DNA of 64,000 nucleotides from Pengzhenrongella frigida. GTDB taxonomy: Bacteria > Actinomycetota > Actinomycetes > Actinomycetales > Cellulomonadaceae. The notes under the pieces were generated by a model, which saw only the letters and a program-made list of their open reading frames with translations, made no database searches and was not told where the DNA came from. This document shows, piece after piece, positions 16,708 through 25,978 of the stretch. Location: the NCBI RefSeq assembly GCF_004168625.1, contig NZ_SDWW01000018.1, positions 1-64,000 on the forward strand, given 5' to 3'. Within the stretch, counting starts at the first letter, position 1. The number at the start of each line of letters is the position of its first letter. Made by a program: the position numbers and the translations under genes.

Positions 16708-16754
16708 CGCACGTCAGGTGGCAGGCCGGTGGTCGGCGGGGCAGGCTTTCGCCC

Positions 16755-18794
16755 ATGACGACTCACGGTCGGATCCGCACCGGTGGCCTGGACATCTCCG
16801 CCCGAGCAGGCTTCCTGCTCGGAGCCTTCGCCACCGGAGTCTCGTATCAACCCAACCTGTTGTCTCGCGCCACCCGTGATCAGGCGCTGATCACCGGGGT
16901 GGCGACGGCGACCGCCTTCGAGTGGGGGACAGCGGCGCACTCCTTCCTTCGGTCCACCGCCGACCGGCTCCCCGTCGGCGGGGAGCCCCTGAGGAATCGG
17001 GCGGTGACCGGGGCGATCGTGGACGCGTCCGCGCTCGCGGCCGGGATCGCGGTGTGCCGGGGCGCGTCCCCCCAGGAGCACGAGTCCACCCGGCGGGCTC
17101 TGGTCCGGTTGCTCGGCACCAGCACGCTCGCCGTCGCGGCCGGCGGTCTGGTCGCCGATGCGCTGGAGCTGCGCCGGGGTGCTCGCACCGGGCGGCTGGA
17201 AGCGGGGGCGGTCGCGCTGCTCGCGGGGGCCGCCGGGTACCTGTCCACCCGGCCGCGCAAGACGAGGGCGGGGTCGTTCGACCCTGACCCCGACGAGGGC
17301 GAAGGCGGGGTCGAGGACGTCCACCGCGAGGTCTCCCCGGCGAAGGCGGTCACCTCGGGCATCGTCGTGACCCTCGCCCTGGTGGGCGTGGCACGGGCGG
17401 AGTCCGTCGTCAGCGGAGCGTTCGCCCGCGGCGCCGCGATCGTGCTGGGTGGGTCGGCCCAGGACCGGCGGACCGCCGGCCGCGTGGCCACCTTCGGGGC
17501 GCTCGCGGGGGCCGGCTGGGGCGCGATCACGGCCGTGAACGCGATGCTCACGAAGCCCGGCGGAGCCGTCGAGGCGGCCCACCGCCGGCCGCCGGAGCGG
17601 GCCGAGGTGACCGGCGGCCCGGGCTCGGCGATCCCGTGGACGGACCAGTCCCGGGAGTCGGCGCGGTGGCTCTCGATGGCCCTGACCGCCGACGAGATCA
17701 CCGGGGTGATGGGGGAGCCGGCCCTGCAGCCGATCCGGGTCTACGCCTCGCTCGACAGCGCCGCCGACGCGCAGGGACGTGCCGCCTTGCTGCTCGCGGA
17801 GATCGACCGCACCCGTGCCCTGGACCGGGCAGCGTTCGCGCTCTTCTCCCCGACGGGCTCCGGCTACATCAACTACGTCGCCTCCGAGACGTTCGAGTAC
17901 CTCACCCGCGGGAACTGCGCCTCGGCGGGCATCCAGTACTCCGTCCTGCCGTCCGCGCTGTCCCTGACCCGGGTGGACCTGGCCACCCACCAGACCCGGA
18001 TCGTCGTGAACGGCGTCGTGCAGCGACTGCTGGCGATGGCGCCGGAGCGGCGACCGAAGTTCTACCTGTTCGGGGAGAGCCTGGGCTCTCAGGTCAGCGA
18101 GGAGATCTTCCGCGGCCAGGGGATGACCGGCCCGACCGGCATCGGGCTCGATGCGGCCCTGTGGATCGGGACGCCGGCGGCGACCGAGTGGCGCCGGGAG
18201 CTGTGGGGCACCCGCTCGGTGGTGGACGTGCCCGACGTCGGGCCGGGTGCCGCGTACCTGCCCCGCGGGATCCGCGACTGGCACGGCCTGCCGGCGGCGG
18301 AGCGGACCCGGGTGCGCTACCTGCTGCTGCAGAACGGCGACGACCCGGTCCCGAAGTTCAGCTCCTACCTGCTGTGGAAGCGCCCGGACTGGATGGGCCG
18401 CGGCGGCGCGCGCCCGCCCGGGTCGCCGCGAGGGACCCGATGGATGCCGGTGACGACGTTCTTCATGACCTTCCTGGACCTGCAGAATGCGCTCTCGCCC
18501 ACGCCGGGCGTGTTCGACGAGGGCGGGCACGACTATCGGCGCGAGGTCCCGCAAGCCCTGCGTGAGGTCTGGCAGCTCAAGGCGAGCGACGACCAGATGG
18601 TCGCCGTGCAAGCCGCGCTGCGCCGCCGCGAGCTGGCTTGGGAGGTCAAGCGCCGGTGGGCTGTCACCGAGGCCGTGCCCACCCCGGTACGCGCCGCCGC
18701 GCAGCTCAAGCTCGCCGAGACGGTGTCGCGGTGGACCGGCCGGACGCTCGACACCGCCGCACTGGCAGAGATCGTCGCGACCGACGCCGGCTGA
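16755..18794 (+). CDS. Membrane alpha/beta-hydrolase family protein (PF10081/PF15420 type)
   Basis: A 679-residue protein of the actinobacterial alpha/beta-hydrolase family with a multi-pass N-terminal membrane domain (residues 1 to about 270) and a C-terminal catalytic domain. The nucleophile elbow is GESLGSQ in KFYLFGESLGSQVSEE; LWIGTPAATEWRRELW and LLLQNGDDPVPKFSSYL are conserved family blocks, and the latter probably carries the acidic residue. The open frame extends left to 16215, but the protein-like part begins at the ATG at 16755. The role is unknown; lipid or cell-wall ester hydrolysis is a guess. It converges with the CLC gene 14 bases downstream. Confidence 0.85.
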   Translation: MTTHGRIRTGGLDISARAGFLLGAFATGVSYQPNLLSRATRDQALITGVATATAFEWGTAAHSFLRSTADRLPVGGEPLRNRAVTGAIVDASALAAGIAVCRGASPQEHESTRRALVRLLGTSTLAVAAGGLVADALELRRGARTGRLEAGAVALLAGAAGYLSTRPRKTRAGSFDPDPDEGEGGVEDVHREVSPAKAVTSGIVVTLALVGVARAESVVSGAFARGAAIVLGGSAQDRRTAGRVATFGALAGAGWGAITAVNAMLTKPGGAVEAAHRRPPERAEVTGGPGSAIPWTDQSRESARWLSMALTADEITGVMGEPALQPIRVYASLDSAADAQGRAALLLAEIDRTRALDRAAFALFSPTGSGYINYVASETFEYLTRGNCASAGIQYSVLPSALSLTRVDLATHQTRIVVNGVVQRLLAMAPERRPKFYLFGESLGSQVSEEIFRGQGMTGPTGIGLDAALWIGTPAATEWRRELWGTRSVVDVPDVGPGAAYLPRGIRDWHGLPAAERTRVRYLLLQNGDDPVPKFSSYLLWKRPDWMGRGGARPPGSPRGTRWMPVTTFFMTFLDLQNALSPTPGVFDEGGHDYRREVPQALREVWQLKASDDQMVAVQAALRRRELAWEVKRRWAVTEAVPTPVRAAAQLKLAETVSRWTGRTLDTAALAEIVATDAG

Positions 18795-18812
18795 CCTGGG
18801 GCCGGCCTCAGG
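18795..18812. terminator. Small hairpin between convergent genes
   Basis: CCTGGGG and CCTCAGG pair over seven positions (one G-T wobble) around a CCGG loop, directly after the hydrolase stop and overlapping the CLC stop. A weak bidirectional terminator is plausible. Confidence 0.3.
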
Positions 18813-20205
18813 ATCCAGGTGGTCCACCCGGGCGGGGTGGGCCGGCCGGCGTGGGGATCGGTGGCAGCCATTGTCCGGCGACGAACGCGACCACGACGGC
18901 GACGATCACGAGGGGCACTACCGTGTACCCGTCGCTGGTCAGCAAGACGGTGGCCAGCAGCGCCGAGGTGAACGGGAGCTTGAGCATCGAGGCGCACATC
19001 GCGCCGATCCCCATCCCGACGGCCGGGACGAGCGACAGGCCGGGCAGGTTCGCCGCCATCACGCCGAGCGCGGCTCCGATGAACATGCTGGGGAAGACCG
19101 GGCCACCGCGAAAGGCGCTCAGCGACAACGAGTACGCGAGGACCTTGCAGACGACGAGCAGGGCGAGGGCACCGATCGACCAGGTCGCGGACTGGGTGAT
19201 CAGCGACCCGAGCGCGTCCTGCCCGGAGAACAGGACCTGGTCGATGCCCTTGCCGGTGACCTGGGAGAAGGCGATCGCGAGCCCGGCGACGGCGAGGCCG
19301 AGGAGGGTCGTGACCGGTACCCGGTGGGCGTGCACCGCGGGACGCACCGCCCGGGCGAGGGTGATCGTCGCCCACGCGAGGAGCGGTGCCGTGAGACCGA
19401 AGAGGATCGCCCACCCGAACATGGCGCCGGTCAGCGTGGTGAACGGGGGGAGGTCGGGAATCGCGAGCGAGAACGTGCCGAGCCCGGTCAATGAGTCGAT
19501 CCCGACGAACACGAGCGACCCGATCCCGGCGGCGAGCAGCCCGGGGAGCAGCGCGACGGCCAGCATCGCGCCACCGAGACCGGCGGCCTCCATGAGCAGG
19601 AACGCTCCGAGCAGCGGCGATCCGAGCAGGGTGCTGATCGCCGCGAAGCTGCCGGCAGTCGCGATGAGGGCGATCGCGGTCGGGGGCGCGTCCTTCTTGA
19701 CCACCCGCACGGCAAGCCCGCCGAGACCGCCGCCCAGGGCGATCAACGGTGCCTCCGGGCCGAGGACGGCCCCGAGGCTCAGGGTGGCCAGGGCGGCGAG
19801 GAAGACTCCGGGCAGCTCGATCGGACGTGGCGGTCCGCCGGTCGCGAAGCCGTCCGCGGGCGAGTGTCCCGAGTTGCCCGGCAGGTACCGGATGCACAGC
19901 GCGGTGAGGAACCCCGAAAGGCCCACCAAGGGCAACGCCCACCAGATCGGGGCGGTGGCGAAGCCCAGCTGGACCGGGAGGTCGGTGAACAGGTACTCCT
20001 GCAGCCACGCGACCAGGGCGAGGAACCCGTACGCGACGGCGGCGACGGGAACGCCCACGAGCGCCGCGAGCACCAGCGCTCCGACGTAGGCGCGCGATCG
20101 GACCATGGACAGGGGATCGGCGACCGCCGCCGAGTGCGGTGCGGCCCCCGTTCGCGGCGCAGGCGACGTCTGCTCAGCGGGTTGTCGACCGAGGTCTGGG
20201 TCCAC
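18808..20205 (-). CDS. CLC-family chloride channel/transporter
   Basis: A 465-residue membrane protein with about ten to twelve hydrophobic segments and CLC motifs: GNSGHSP (for GSGIP), GPEAPLIALGGG (for GREGP, keeping the gating glutamate) and FRGGPVFPSMFIGAALG (for GxFxP). The GTG at 20205 is preceded by GGGGGGA. The Glu of the external gate suggests anion gating or H+/Cl- exchange as in other CLCs. No CBS domain is present. The anion specificity is not certain because the SerCl motif is altered. Confidence 0.88.
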   Translation of the reverse strand: MDPDLGRQPAEQTSPAPRTGAAPHSAAVADPLSMVRSRAYVGALVLAALVGVPVAAVAYGFLALVAWLQEYLFTDLPVQLGFATAPIWWALPLVGLSGFLTALCIRYLPGNSGHSPADGFATGGPPRPIELPGVFLAALATLSLGAVLGPEAPLIALGGGLGGLAVRVVKKDAPPTAIALIATAGSFAAISTLLGSPLLGAFLLMEAAGLGGAMLAVALLPGLLAAGIGSLVFVGIDSLTGLGTFSLAIPDLPPFTTLTGAMFGWAILFGLTAPLLAWATITLARAVRPAVHAHRVPVTTLLGLAVAGLAIAFSQVTGKGIDQVLFSGQDALGSLITQSATWSIGALALLVVCKVLAYSLSLSAFRGGPVFPSMFIGAALGVMAANLPGLSLVPAVGMGIGAMCASMLKLPFTSALLATVLLTSDGYTVVPLVIVAVVVAFVAGQWLPPIPTPAGPPRPGGPPGS

Positions 20206-20354
20206 AGATTCCCCCCTTGGGCTTTCCCGGTTCGCTTGTCGAACCTAGCGGCGAATCGTGAGCGGGGCACGTTGATCGCCCGCCGCGGATGAGTCTGGCC
20301 GCCCCAGGCCGACGCCACGATGGACGGGGTTGACGATCGAGGGAAGGAACGTCG

Positions 20355-20798
20355 ATGGCTGAGACACGCAGGCAGACCCGCGGGACGTCGCGGCAGGCCG
20401 AACCTGCTCCGACCGGCTGGGTCGGGTGGATCGCATTCGCGGCCACCATGATGCTGATGCTCGGTTCGTTCCATGTGTTCCAGGGCCTCGTCGCCCTCTT
20501 CCAGGACGAGTACTACCTGGTCGGCCAGAACGGACTGGTCGTCCAGGTCGACTACACGGCCTGGGGCTGGACCCACGTGGTCCTCGGCGTCCTGGTCGTG
20601 GCGACCGGGATCGGCCTCATGGTCGGGCAGATGTGGGCGCGAGTCGTCGCGGTCGTCCTGATGGTGGTGAGCGCCATCGTGAACATCGGGTTCCTGGCTG
20701 CCTACCCCGCCTGGTCCGCGATCATGATCGCGTTGGACGTCCTGGTGATCTGGGCCGTGACGGTTCATGGTCGAGAGATGAAGTCCGTCGAGAGCTGA
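20355..20798 (+). CDS. DUF7144-type small membrane protein
   Basis: A 147-residue protein with a polar N-terminal tail and four hydrophobic segments, the first being GWIAFAATMMLMLGSFHVFQ in WVGWIAFAATMM context. It has the DUF7144 look: YTAWGWTHVVLGVLVVATG, then MWARVVAVVLMVVSAIVNIG. A GGGAAGGAA ribosome site precedes the ATG. The family is widespread in Actinobacteria and its function is unknown. It stands alone between the CLC and EAL genes. Confidence 0.8.
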   Translation: MAETRRQTRGTSRQAEPAPTGWVGWIAFAATMMLMLGSFHVFQGLVALFQDEYYLVGQNGLVVQVDYTAWGWTHVVLGVLVVATGIGLMVGQMWARVVAVVLMVVSAIVNIGFLAAYPAWSAIMIALDVLVIWAVTVHGREMKSVES

Positions 20799-20895
20799 CT
20801 TCGGGGGTTCTCCTCACATCGCGGGTCCGGGGGCCGATCGGTGGGAGCCAGGACGAGTTGCACCACGCCATGCGTTTTTCCCCGGGGGATGATCG

Positions 20896-22251
20896 ATGCT
20901 GATTTCCGAGGTCGGTTCCGACCCCGCGGCCGACCGCGAGTTCGCTCTCCTGCTCGACCGTCGGCACGTGCAGGTGGTGTTCCAACCGCTCGTCGACCTG
21001 CACTCCGGGGAGATCGTGGGCCTCGAGGCCCTCGCGCGGGGCCCGGCCGGCACCCAGTTCGCCTCCCCGCTGACCATGTTCGCCGCCGCGCGGCGCGCCG
21101 GGCGGGTTGCTGAGCTCGACTGGGTGTGCCGTGCGGCCGCGTACCAGGCCTTCCTCGACGCGGACCTGCCGCCGGCGATGTCGCTGTTCGTGAACGTCGA
21201 ACCGGAAGCGATCGCGCAGCCGTGCCCGTCGGACCTCACGGGTGTCGTCGCGCGGGCGGAGTCCGTCCTGCGGGTGTTCGTCGAGATCAACGACCACGCG
21301 CTCGCGGCCGATCCGGCCGGTGTCCTGGCCGCGGTCGTTCGCGCCCGCGACATCGGCTGGGGCGTCGCGATGGACGACGTCGGGGTCAGTCGCGCGCCGA
21401 TCGCCATGCTCCCGATCGTGTGCGCGGACCTCGTCAAGCTCGACCTGCGACGCCTCGCGGACGCGAGCGTCGTGGATGCCGCCGCGGTCATCTCCAGCGT
21501 GCTGCGCCATGTCGAGGCGATCGGCGCCACGCTGCTCGTCGAGGGGATCGAGACCGAGGAGGACGCCATCTGGGCGCGCGCGCTCGGGGCGACCTATGGG
21601 CAGGGGCACCACCTCGGGGTTCCGGCGCCGCTGCTCGACCACTACCCGGCGCCGCGCGTCCCGGTGCACCTGGTGACCCCCCTCGTCGCAGATCAGCCGT
21701 TCGACTCGCCCTTCGAGCTGCTCGGTGGTCGGAGCTACCAGCGGATGGACCTCGACGTGCTGACCCGCCTGATAGCGGTGATGGCACTGAGCCCGCGTTC
21801 CCTCGGGACGTGGCCCGCCTACCTCGTCGGGATGAGCCGGGACGCGGAGCTCCCCGCGAGGTTGACCGACCACATCGCCGTGATGCACTCGAGCGCCCTG
21901 CTCTGGGTGGTGTTCGGCACCGCCATGGCGGCCGAGCCGGTCCCCGGCGTCCACGGTGTTCGCCTGCACCTCGACGACCCCCTCGCGGACGAGCGGTTCT
22001 TCATCGTGCTCAGCGACCAGGCCCCGACCGCGGTGTTCGCGCGGCTCTGCCCGGACGGCCTGTACGACGTGGTCGTCACGCAGGACCGCGACCTGGTGCA
22101 CGCCGTCGCGTACCACCTGATCCGGCGCATGCCACGACCGGGCGGCCCGAACTTCGCGTTGCCCGTCCACAGACGCGAACCCACGGCCGACGACGCCGAC
22201 TCCACCGTGGCCAAGCGCGGCTGGCGCGGGCGCCTGTCGGCCAAGGGCTGA
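20896..22251 (+). CDS. EAL-domain c-di-GMP phosphodiesterase with C-terminal DICT-like domain
   Basis: A 451-residue soluble protein. Residues about 15-245 form an EAL domain. The signature is LEALARG, and the catalytic set is largely intact: FVNVEPEAI (Asn), VEINDHAL (Glu), AMDDVGVS (paired Asp), LVKLDLR (Lys), LVEGIETEED (Glu) and TYGQGHHLG (Gln). It probably hydrolyses c-di-GMP. Residues about 265-430 resemble the DICT sensory domain. No GGDEF or membrane segment is present. GGGGGATGATCG precedes the ATG. Confidence 0.85.
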   Translation: MLISEVGSDPAADREFALLLDRRHVQVVFQPLVDLHSGEIVGLEALARGPAGTQFASPLTMFAAARRAGRVAELDWVCRAAAYQAFLDADLPPAMSLFVNVEPEAIAQPCPSDLTGVVARAESVLRVFVEINDHALAADPAGVLAAVVRARDIGWGVAMDDVGVSRAPIAMLPIVCADLVKLDLRRLADASVVDAAAVISSVLRHVEAIGATLLVEGIETEEDAIWARALGATYGQGHHLGVPAPLLDHYPAPRVPVHLVTPLVADQPFDSPFELLGGRSYQRMDLDVLTRLIAVMALSPRSLGTWPAYLVGMSRDAELPARLTDHIAVMHSSALLWVVFGTAMAAEPVPGVHGVRLHLDDPLADERFFIVLSDQAPTAVFARLCPDGLYDVVVTQDRDLVHAVAYHLIRRMPRPGGPNFALPVHRREPTADDADSTVAKRGWRGRLSAKG

Positions 22252-22267
22252 TCGACGGCGGGTCGGC

Positions 22268-22291
22268 GCCGCGCCGCCGCGCCGCCGCGCC
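22268..22291. repeat. Three perfect 8-bp tandem repeats
   Basis: Three copies of GCCGCGCC in the 100-base gap between the EAL gene and the formate/nitrite transporter gene. Probably replication slippage; no function is evident. Confidence 0.7.
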
Positions 22292-22351
22292 GGATCCCGA
22301 ATGGGGTGGAGGTCACCCCAACCGTGGCGCAGTCGTGGAAATGTAGGCGTC

Positions 22352-23209
22352 ATGGCTCCCGACCCGCGTGAACTGTTTCCCGGCAAGCAGTTCATCAGCA
22401 CGATCCTCGGGGCGCTCGAGACCAAGACTGCGATGTCGGGGGAGCTCACGCGGCGATACCTGCAGCGCGCCGGGATGGCGGGCGTGATCATCGGGCTCTT
22501 CTACGGTACGAACTATGCGGTCATCGCGGCGTTCGACGAGGTGACCTTCGTCGGCGGAGATCTGCATTCCCTCGGCCGGATCGCGGGTGCGCTGGTCTTC
22601 GGCTGGGCCCTGGTGTTCATCTATTACTCGAAGTCCGAGCTCCTCACCTCGAACATGATGATCATCTCGATCGGTGCGTACCACCGTCGGACCACGTGGG
22701 GAAAGTCGCTGCGCCTGCTGGGACTGTGCCTCCTGGGCAACTTCCTCGGCGGGCTCTTCATCGCGGTGCTCGTCCGGTTCAGCACCCTCATCGACGGCGG
22801 CGCGCTCCTGGTGATGGAGGCGTCGGTCGACCACAAGCTCGAGTTCATCACCGCCGGCGCCGCAGGGTGGACCGACCTGTTGATCCGCGCGATCCTCTGC
22901 AACTTCATGATCAACATCGCCATGCTGCTGGTCTACAACGGGTTGATCAAGGATGACCTCACCAAGAGCCTCGTGATGATCATGTCGGTGTTCATCTTCG
23001 CGTTCCTCGGGCTCGAGCACTCGGTGGCCAACACCGTGCTGTTCACGATCGTCGGCCTCAAGGAGGGCATCGACGTCGGCCTGGCCGCAGCGAACGTGGC
23101 CATCGCCCTGGTCGGCAACTTCATCGGCGGCGGTCTCCTGATCGGGTTCTACTACGCCTATGTCAACGACGACACCCGGTACCTGCGGGAGAAGCCGCAG
23201 GCGGACTGA
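22352..23209 (+). CDS. Formate/nitrite transporter (FNT) family channel
   Basis: A 285-residue membrane protein with six hydrophobic segments and FNT-like blocks: YGTNYAVIAAFDEV, SELLTSNMMIISIGAYHR, LGNFLGGLFIAVL, LCNFMINIAMLLVY, GLEHSVANTVLFTI and VGNFIGGGLLIGFYYAYV. It would pass formate, nitrite or another small anion. The start at 22352 is the natural family start; the 17 residues upstream in frame are intergenic. It has no pyruvate formate-lyase or nitrite-reductase neighbour, so its anion cannot be inferred. It ends next to the convergent penicillin-binding-protein gene with no gap. Confidence 0.88.
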   Translation: MAPDPRELFPGKQFISTILGALETKTAMSGELTRRYLQRAGMAGVIIGLFYGTNYAVIAAFDEVTFVGGDLHSLGRIAGALVFGWALVFIYYSKSELLTSNMMIISIGAYHRRTTWGKSLRLLGLCLLGNFLGGLFIAVLVRFSTLIDGGALLVMEASVDHKLEFITAGAAGWTDLLIRAILCNFMINIAMLLVYNGLIKDDLTKSLVMIMSVFIFAFLGLEHSVANTVLFTIVGLKEGIDVGLAAANVAIALVGNFIGGGLLIGFYYAYVNDDTRYLREKPQAD

Positions 23210-25678
23210 TCAGTTCCCGTCCCTGCCGTCACCGCCGCCGGGGCCGGGGCCGGGGTCCGAGTGCGGGTCGATCGCCGGCGCGGGGGGCGCCTCGGGCGAC
23301 GGTGGCGGAGCGGGCGGCTGCCCGTTCGACAGGGTGAGAGTCACGGTGGAGCCGTACGGGACGCTCGCCCCGGCGCGCGGCGACGTCGACACCACGGTCC
23401 CGGCAGGCGAGTCCGCCGCAACCTGTTCGCCCGCGACCACCGTCTCGAAGCCGGCCGCGCTCAGGATCGCTCGGGCGCTGGTTTCGGACCGGCCGACCAC
23501 GTTGGGGACGGCCTTCTGGGCGCCGAAGATCTCATCGGTGCCCGCCGGCGCGAAGTCCTGGACCGGCATGCCCTCGATCGCCTGCTCCATGAAGCGCTTC
23601 CAGGTCGGTCCGGCGATCGACGAGCCGAACACGTTGCGGTAGTACTTCCCCTTGATCGTCACCCGTTGGACCGGGATCATGCCTTCCGCGTGGCCGACCC
23701 AGACGGCGGTCGCCAGCTGCGGGGTGTAGCCGACGAACCAGGTGTGCTCGTTCTCGGACGTCGTGCCGGTCTTGCCCGCGGACGGCCGGTCCAGTGCGCC
23801 GACGGATCTGCCGGTGCCCTCGAACACGTGACCGAGGGCGAAGTTCATGGCGGCCGCGATCCGCGGTTCGATCGCCTGACGGCAGTTGCTCGCCGGGACA
23901 GCGAGCTCGTTGCCGTTCGGATCTGTCACCCGCGTGATGGCGATCGGCTCGCAGAAGGTGCCGTTCGTCGCGAAGGCGGCGAACGCGGCGGCCATCGTCA
24001 GGGGAGCGAGCGACTCGCTCCCGAGGACGTTCGGCGCAAAGACGCCCATGTCCTTGCCGGTGGCCTGGTGGATCCCGACCGACTTGGCCCCCTGCATGAT
24101 CGCGCAGAGGTCGAGCCTGCTGGCCATCCGGACGAAACCGGAGTTCACCGAGTTCTTGGTCGCGTCGAGCACGGTCATGACACCGGCGGGGCCCTCCGCG
24201 TTCCCGAACGTCCACGGCTTGCCGGTGAGCCTCGTGCACGGCGCGCGGAACGCGCTCATCGGGTACGACATCTGCCGTGCGTCGATGACCTCGCTGAGGT
24301 TGTGACCTTCCTTGAGCCACTCCATGAGCGTGAACGGCTTGAAGGTGGAACCGGGAGAGAACCCGGTCGATCCGCCGAACGCCGCGTCGGCGTTGTAGTT
24401 GACCGACGTCTCTCGGTCACCGGCGGTCTTCGTGCTGTTGAAGCTCCGGTTCTGGGCCATCGCGAGGATCTTGCCGGTGCCGGGCTCGACCACGGAGATC
24501 GCGGAGGCGACCCCAGACGGGTCGTCCACGGGGATGCCGGCCTTTACCTGGTCGTCGGCGATCTGCTGCATCCGCGGGTCGAGGGTCGTGGTGATGGTCA
24601 GGCCGCCGCGGTAGAGCAGCTCCGCGCGCTCCTCCTTCGTCTCGCCGAAGGCCTCGTTCTTGGTGATCACCTTGGTGACGTAGTCGCAGAAGTACCCCGA
24701 GCCTGCGAAGGCGCTGCCGGCCATGCACCCCAGGCTGGTCTTCTGGATGCTGAGGTAGCCGCCGTCGGCCACGCTGGCGACCGGGACGAGGATGCCGGCG
24801 TCGTACTCGGCCTGGGTGATGATCTTCTGGCCGAGCATGAGCCCGAGGACGACGTTGCGCCGGCCCTGGGACAGGTCCGGGTTGACGACCGGGTCGTAGC
24901 GGGTCGGGCTCTTGGTGACCGCGGCGAGGGTGGCGGCCTCGAGGTAGTTGAGGTCCGCGGCGGACTTGGTGAAGTAGAGCTGGGCGGCGGCCTCGACCCC
25001 GTAGACCGAGGCGCCGAACTGCGCGATGTTCAGGTAGCGCCCGAGGATCTCGTCCTTGGTGTACTTCTGCTCGAGCGCGATGGCGAGCTTCGCCTCGCGC
25101 AGCTTGCGGCTCAGGCCCGCCGCGCCGGCGATCTCACGCGCCGCGGCGATCCCGGCGTTGTCGTTGTTGCGGGCCGCGGCTTCGATGAGCACGTTCTTCA
25201 CGTACTGCTGGGTGAGGGTGGACGCGCCCTGCAGGTCCGAGGTGAGGGCATTCTTCAACGCTGCGCGGACCATCGCGGTGGAGTCGATTCCGCCGTGCTC
25301 GTAGAAGCGCTTGTCCTCGGTCGCCACGACCGCCTGCGCCATGATCGGTGCGATCCGGTCGAGCGGGACGACGATCCGGTTCTCGAGGTAGAAGGTCGCA
25401 AGCACGGTGGTTCCGTCGTTGGCGAGCACCACGGACTTCTGCGACAGCGGCTGTTCTTTCAATTCGGTCGGCAGGTCGGAGAAGACGGACGTCGTCGCCC
25501 CCGCGACGACGCTCATGCCCGCGACCGCTGGCATGAGAAGGCCCGCGGCCAGCACGCCACCGAGACCCGCGATCAGGAGGAACGCGAGGAGAAGGGCGAG
25601 CACCTGGACCGCGGTGGCCTGGCGCCCGCGGGCTTTCGCGGGGGGAGCCATGGTGTCCAGATTAGGGCGTTTCGCCAC
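23210..25678 (-). CDS. Class A penicillin-binding protein with one PASTA domain
   Basis: An 822-residue bifunctional peptidoglycan synthase. A membrane anchor lies near residues 23-55 (VLALLLAFLLIAGLGGVLAA). The GT51 transglycosylase domain has the catalytic Glu in TEDKRFYEHGGID. The transpeptidase shows SPGSTFKPFTLM (Ser-x-x-Lys), NSVNSGF (Ser-x-Asn) and AGKTGTTSEN (Lys-Thr-Gly). One PASTA domain follows (AVPNVVGRSETSARAILSAA) and then a Pro-rich and Gly-rich tail. It polymerises and cross-links wall glycan outside the membrane. The GTG at 25678 is the longest start; an ATG nine codons on also lacks a clear ribosome site. Confidence 0.93.
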   Translation of the reverse strand: MAKRPNLDTMAPPAKARGRQATAVQVLALLLAFLLIAGLGGVLAAGLLMPAVAGMSVVAGATTSVFSDLPTELKEQPLSQKSVVLANDGTTVLATFYLENRIVVPLDRIAPIMAQAVVATEDKRFYEHGGIDSTAMVRAALKNALTSDLQGASTLTQQYVKNVLIEAAARNNDNAGIAAAREIAGAAGLSRKLREAKLAIALEQKYTKDEILGRYLNIAQFGASVYGVEAAAQLYFTKSAADLNYLEAATLAAVTKSPTRYDPVVNPDLSQGRRNVVLGLMLGQKIITQAEYDAGILVPVASVADGGYLSIQKTSLGCMAGSAFAGSGYFCDYVTKVITKNEAFGETKEERAELLYRGGLTITTTLDPRMQQIADDQVKAGIPVDDPSGVASAISVVEPGTGKILAMAQNRSFNSTKTAGDRETSVNYNADAAFGGSTGFSPGSTFKPFTLMEWLKEGHNLSEVIDARQMSYPMSAFRAPCTRLTGKPWTFGNAEGPAGVMTVLDATKNSVNSGFVRMASRLDLCAIMQGAKSVGIHQATGKDMGVFAPNVLGSESLAPLTMAAAFAAFATNGTFCEPIAITRVTDPNGNELAVPASNCRQAIEPRIAAAMNFALGHVFEGTGRSVGALDRPSAGKTGTTSENEHTWFVGYTPQLATAVWVGHAEGMIPVQRVTIKGKYYRNVFGSSIAGPTWKRFMEQAIEGMPVQDFAPAGTDEIFGAQKAVPNVVGRSETSARAILSAAGFETVVAGEQVAADSPAGTVVSTSPRAGASVPYGSTVTLTLSNGQPPAPPPSPEAPPAPAIDPHSDPGPGPGGGDGRDGN

Positions 25679-25978
25679 TGGTCGCCCGGCAGGGAAGCCC
25701 GAAAATACTGCCTCAGAACGTCCGTCGCCGCGCCGTTCGTCTCATCCGCCGGGGGTGATCTGCCGGCATTTCTTCAGGGCCCACCGTGCGGGCCTCGTCC
25801 GGGGTAAAACAATGCCCCTCCGCCTCCCCGCAATAGCGGGGCCACCCGGCCGGTTCCCCGCGGACGACGGCGCCGTTGACAGCGCGCACGAGCGGGCGCC
25901 GAGGAGTAGAGGTAGAACCAAGGAAACACGCGGGCGGCGGCGCCGCGCTCGTGGACCAACGACACGGGGAAGTGGATC
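25679..25978. other. 300-base intergenic region, divergent promoters expected
   Basis: This gap separates the divergent penicillin-binding-protein and aldolase genes. It holds a TTGACA at 25876-25881 and TAGAGG at 25907-25912, but the 25-base spacer is too long for an ordinary promoter pair. The stretch just before the aldolase start carries GGGGAAG as a ribosome site. I see no gene, RNA or clear terminator in it. Confidence 0.4.

Noticed and set aside
15138-18827. A 1229-codon minus-strand open frame
   Set aside because: It spans three genes of both strands and has no protein-like composition; the real genes are in other frames.
25876-25912. TTGACA with TAGAGG as a promoter for the aldolase gene
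   Set aside because: The spacer is 25 bases, well above the usual 16-19, so the pair is probably by chance.
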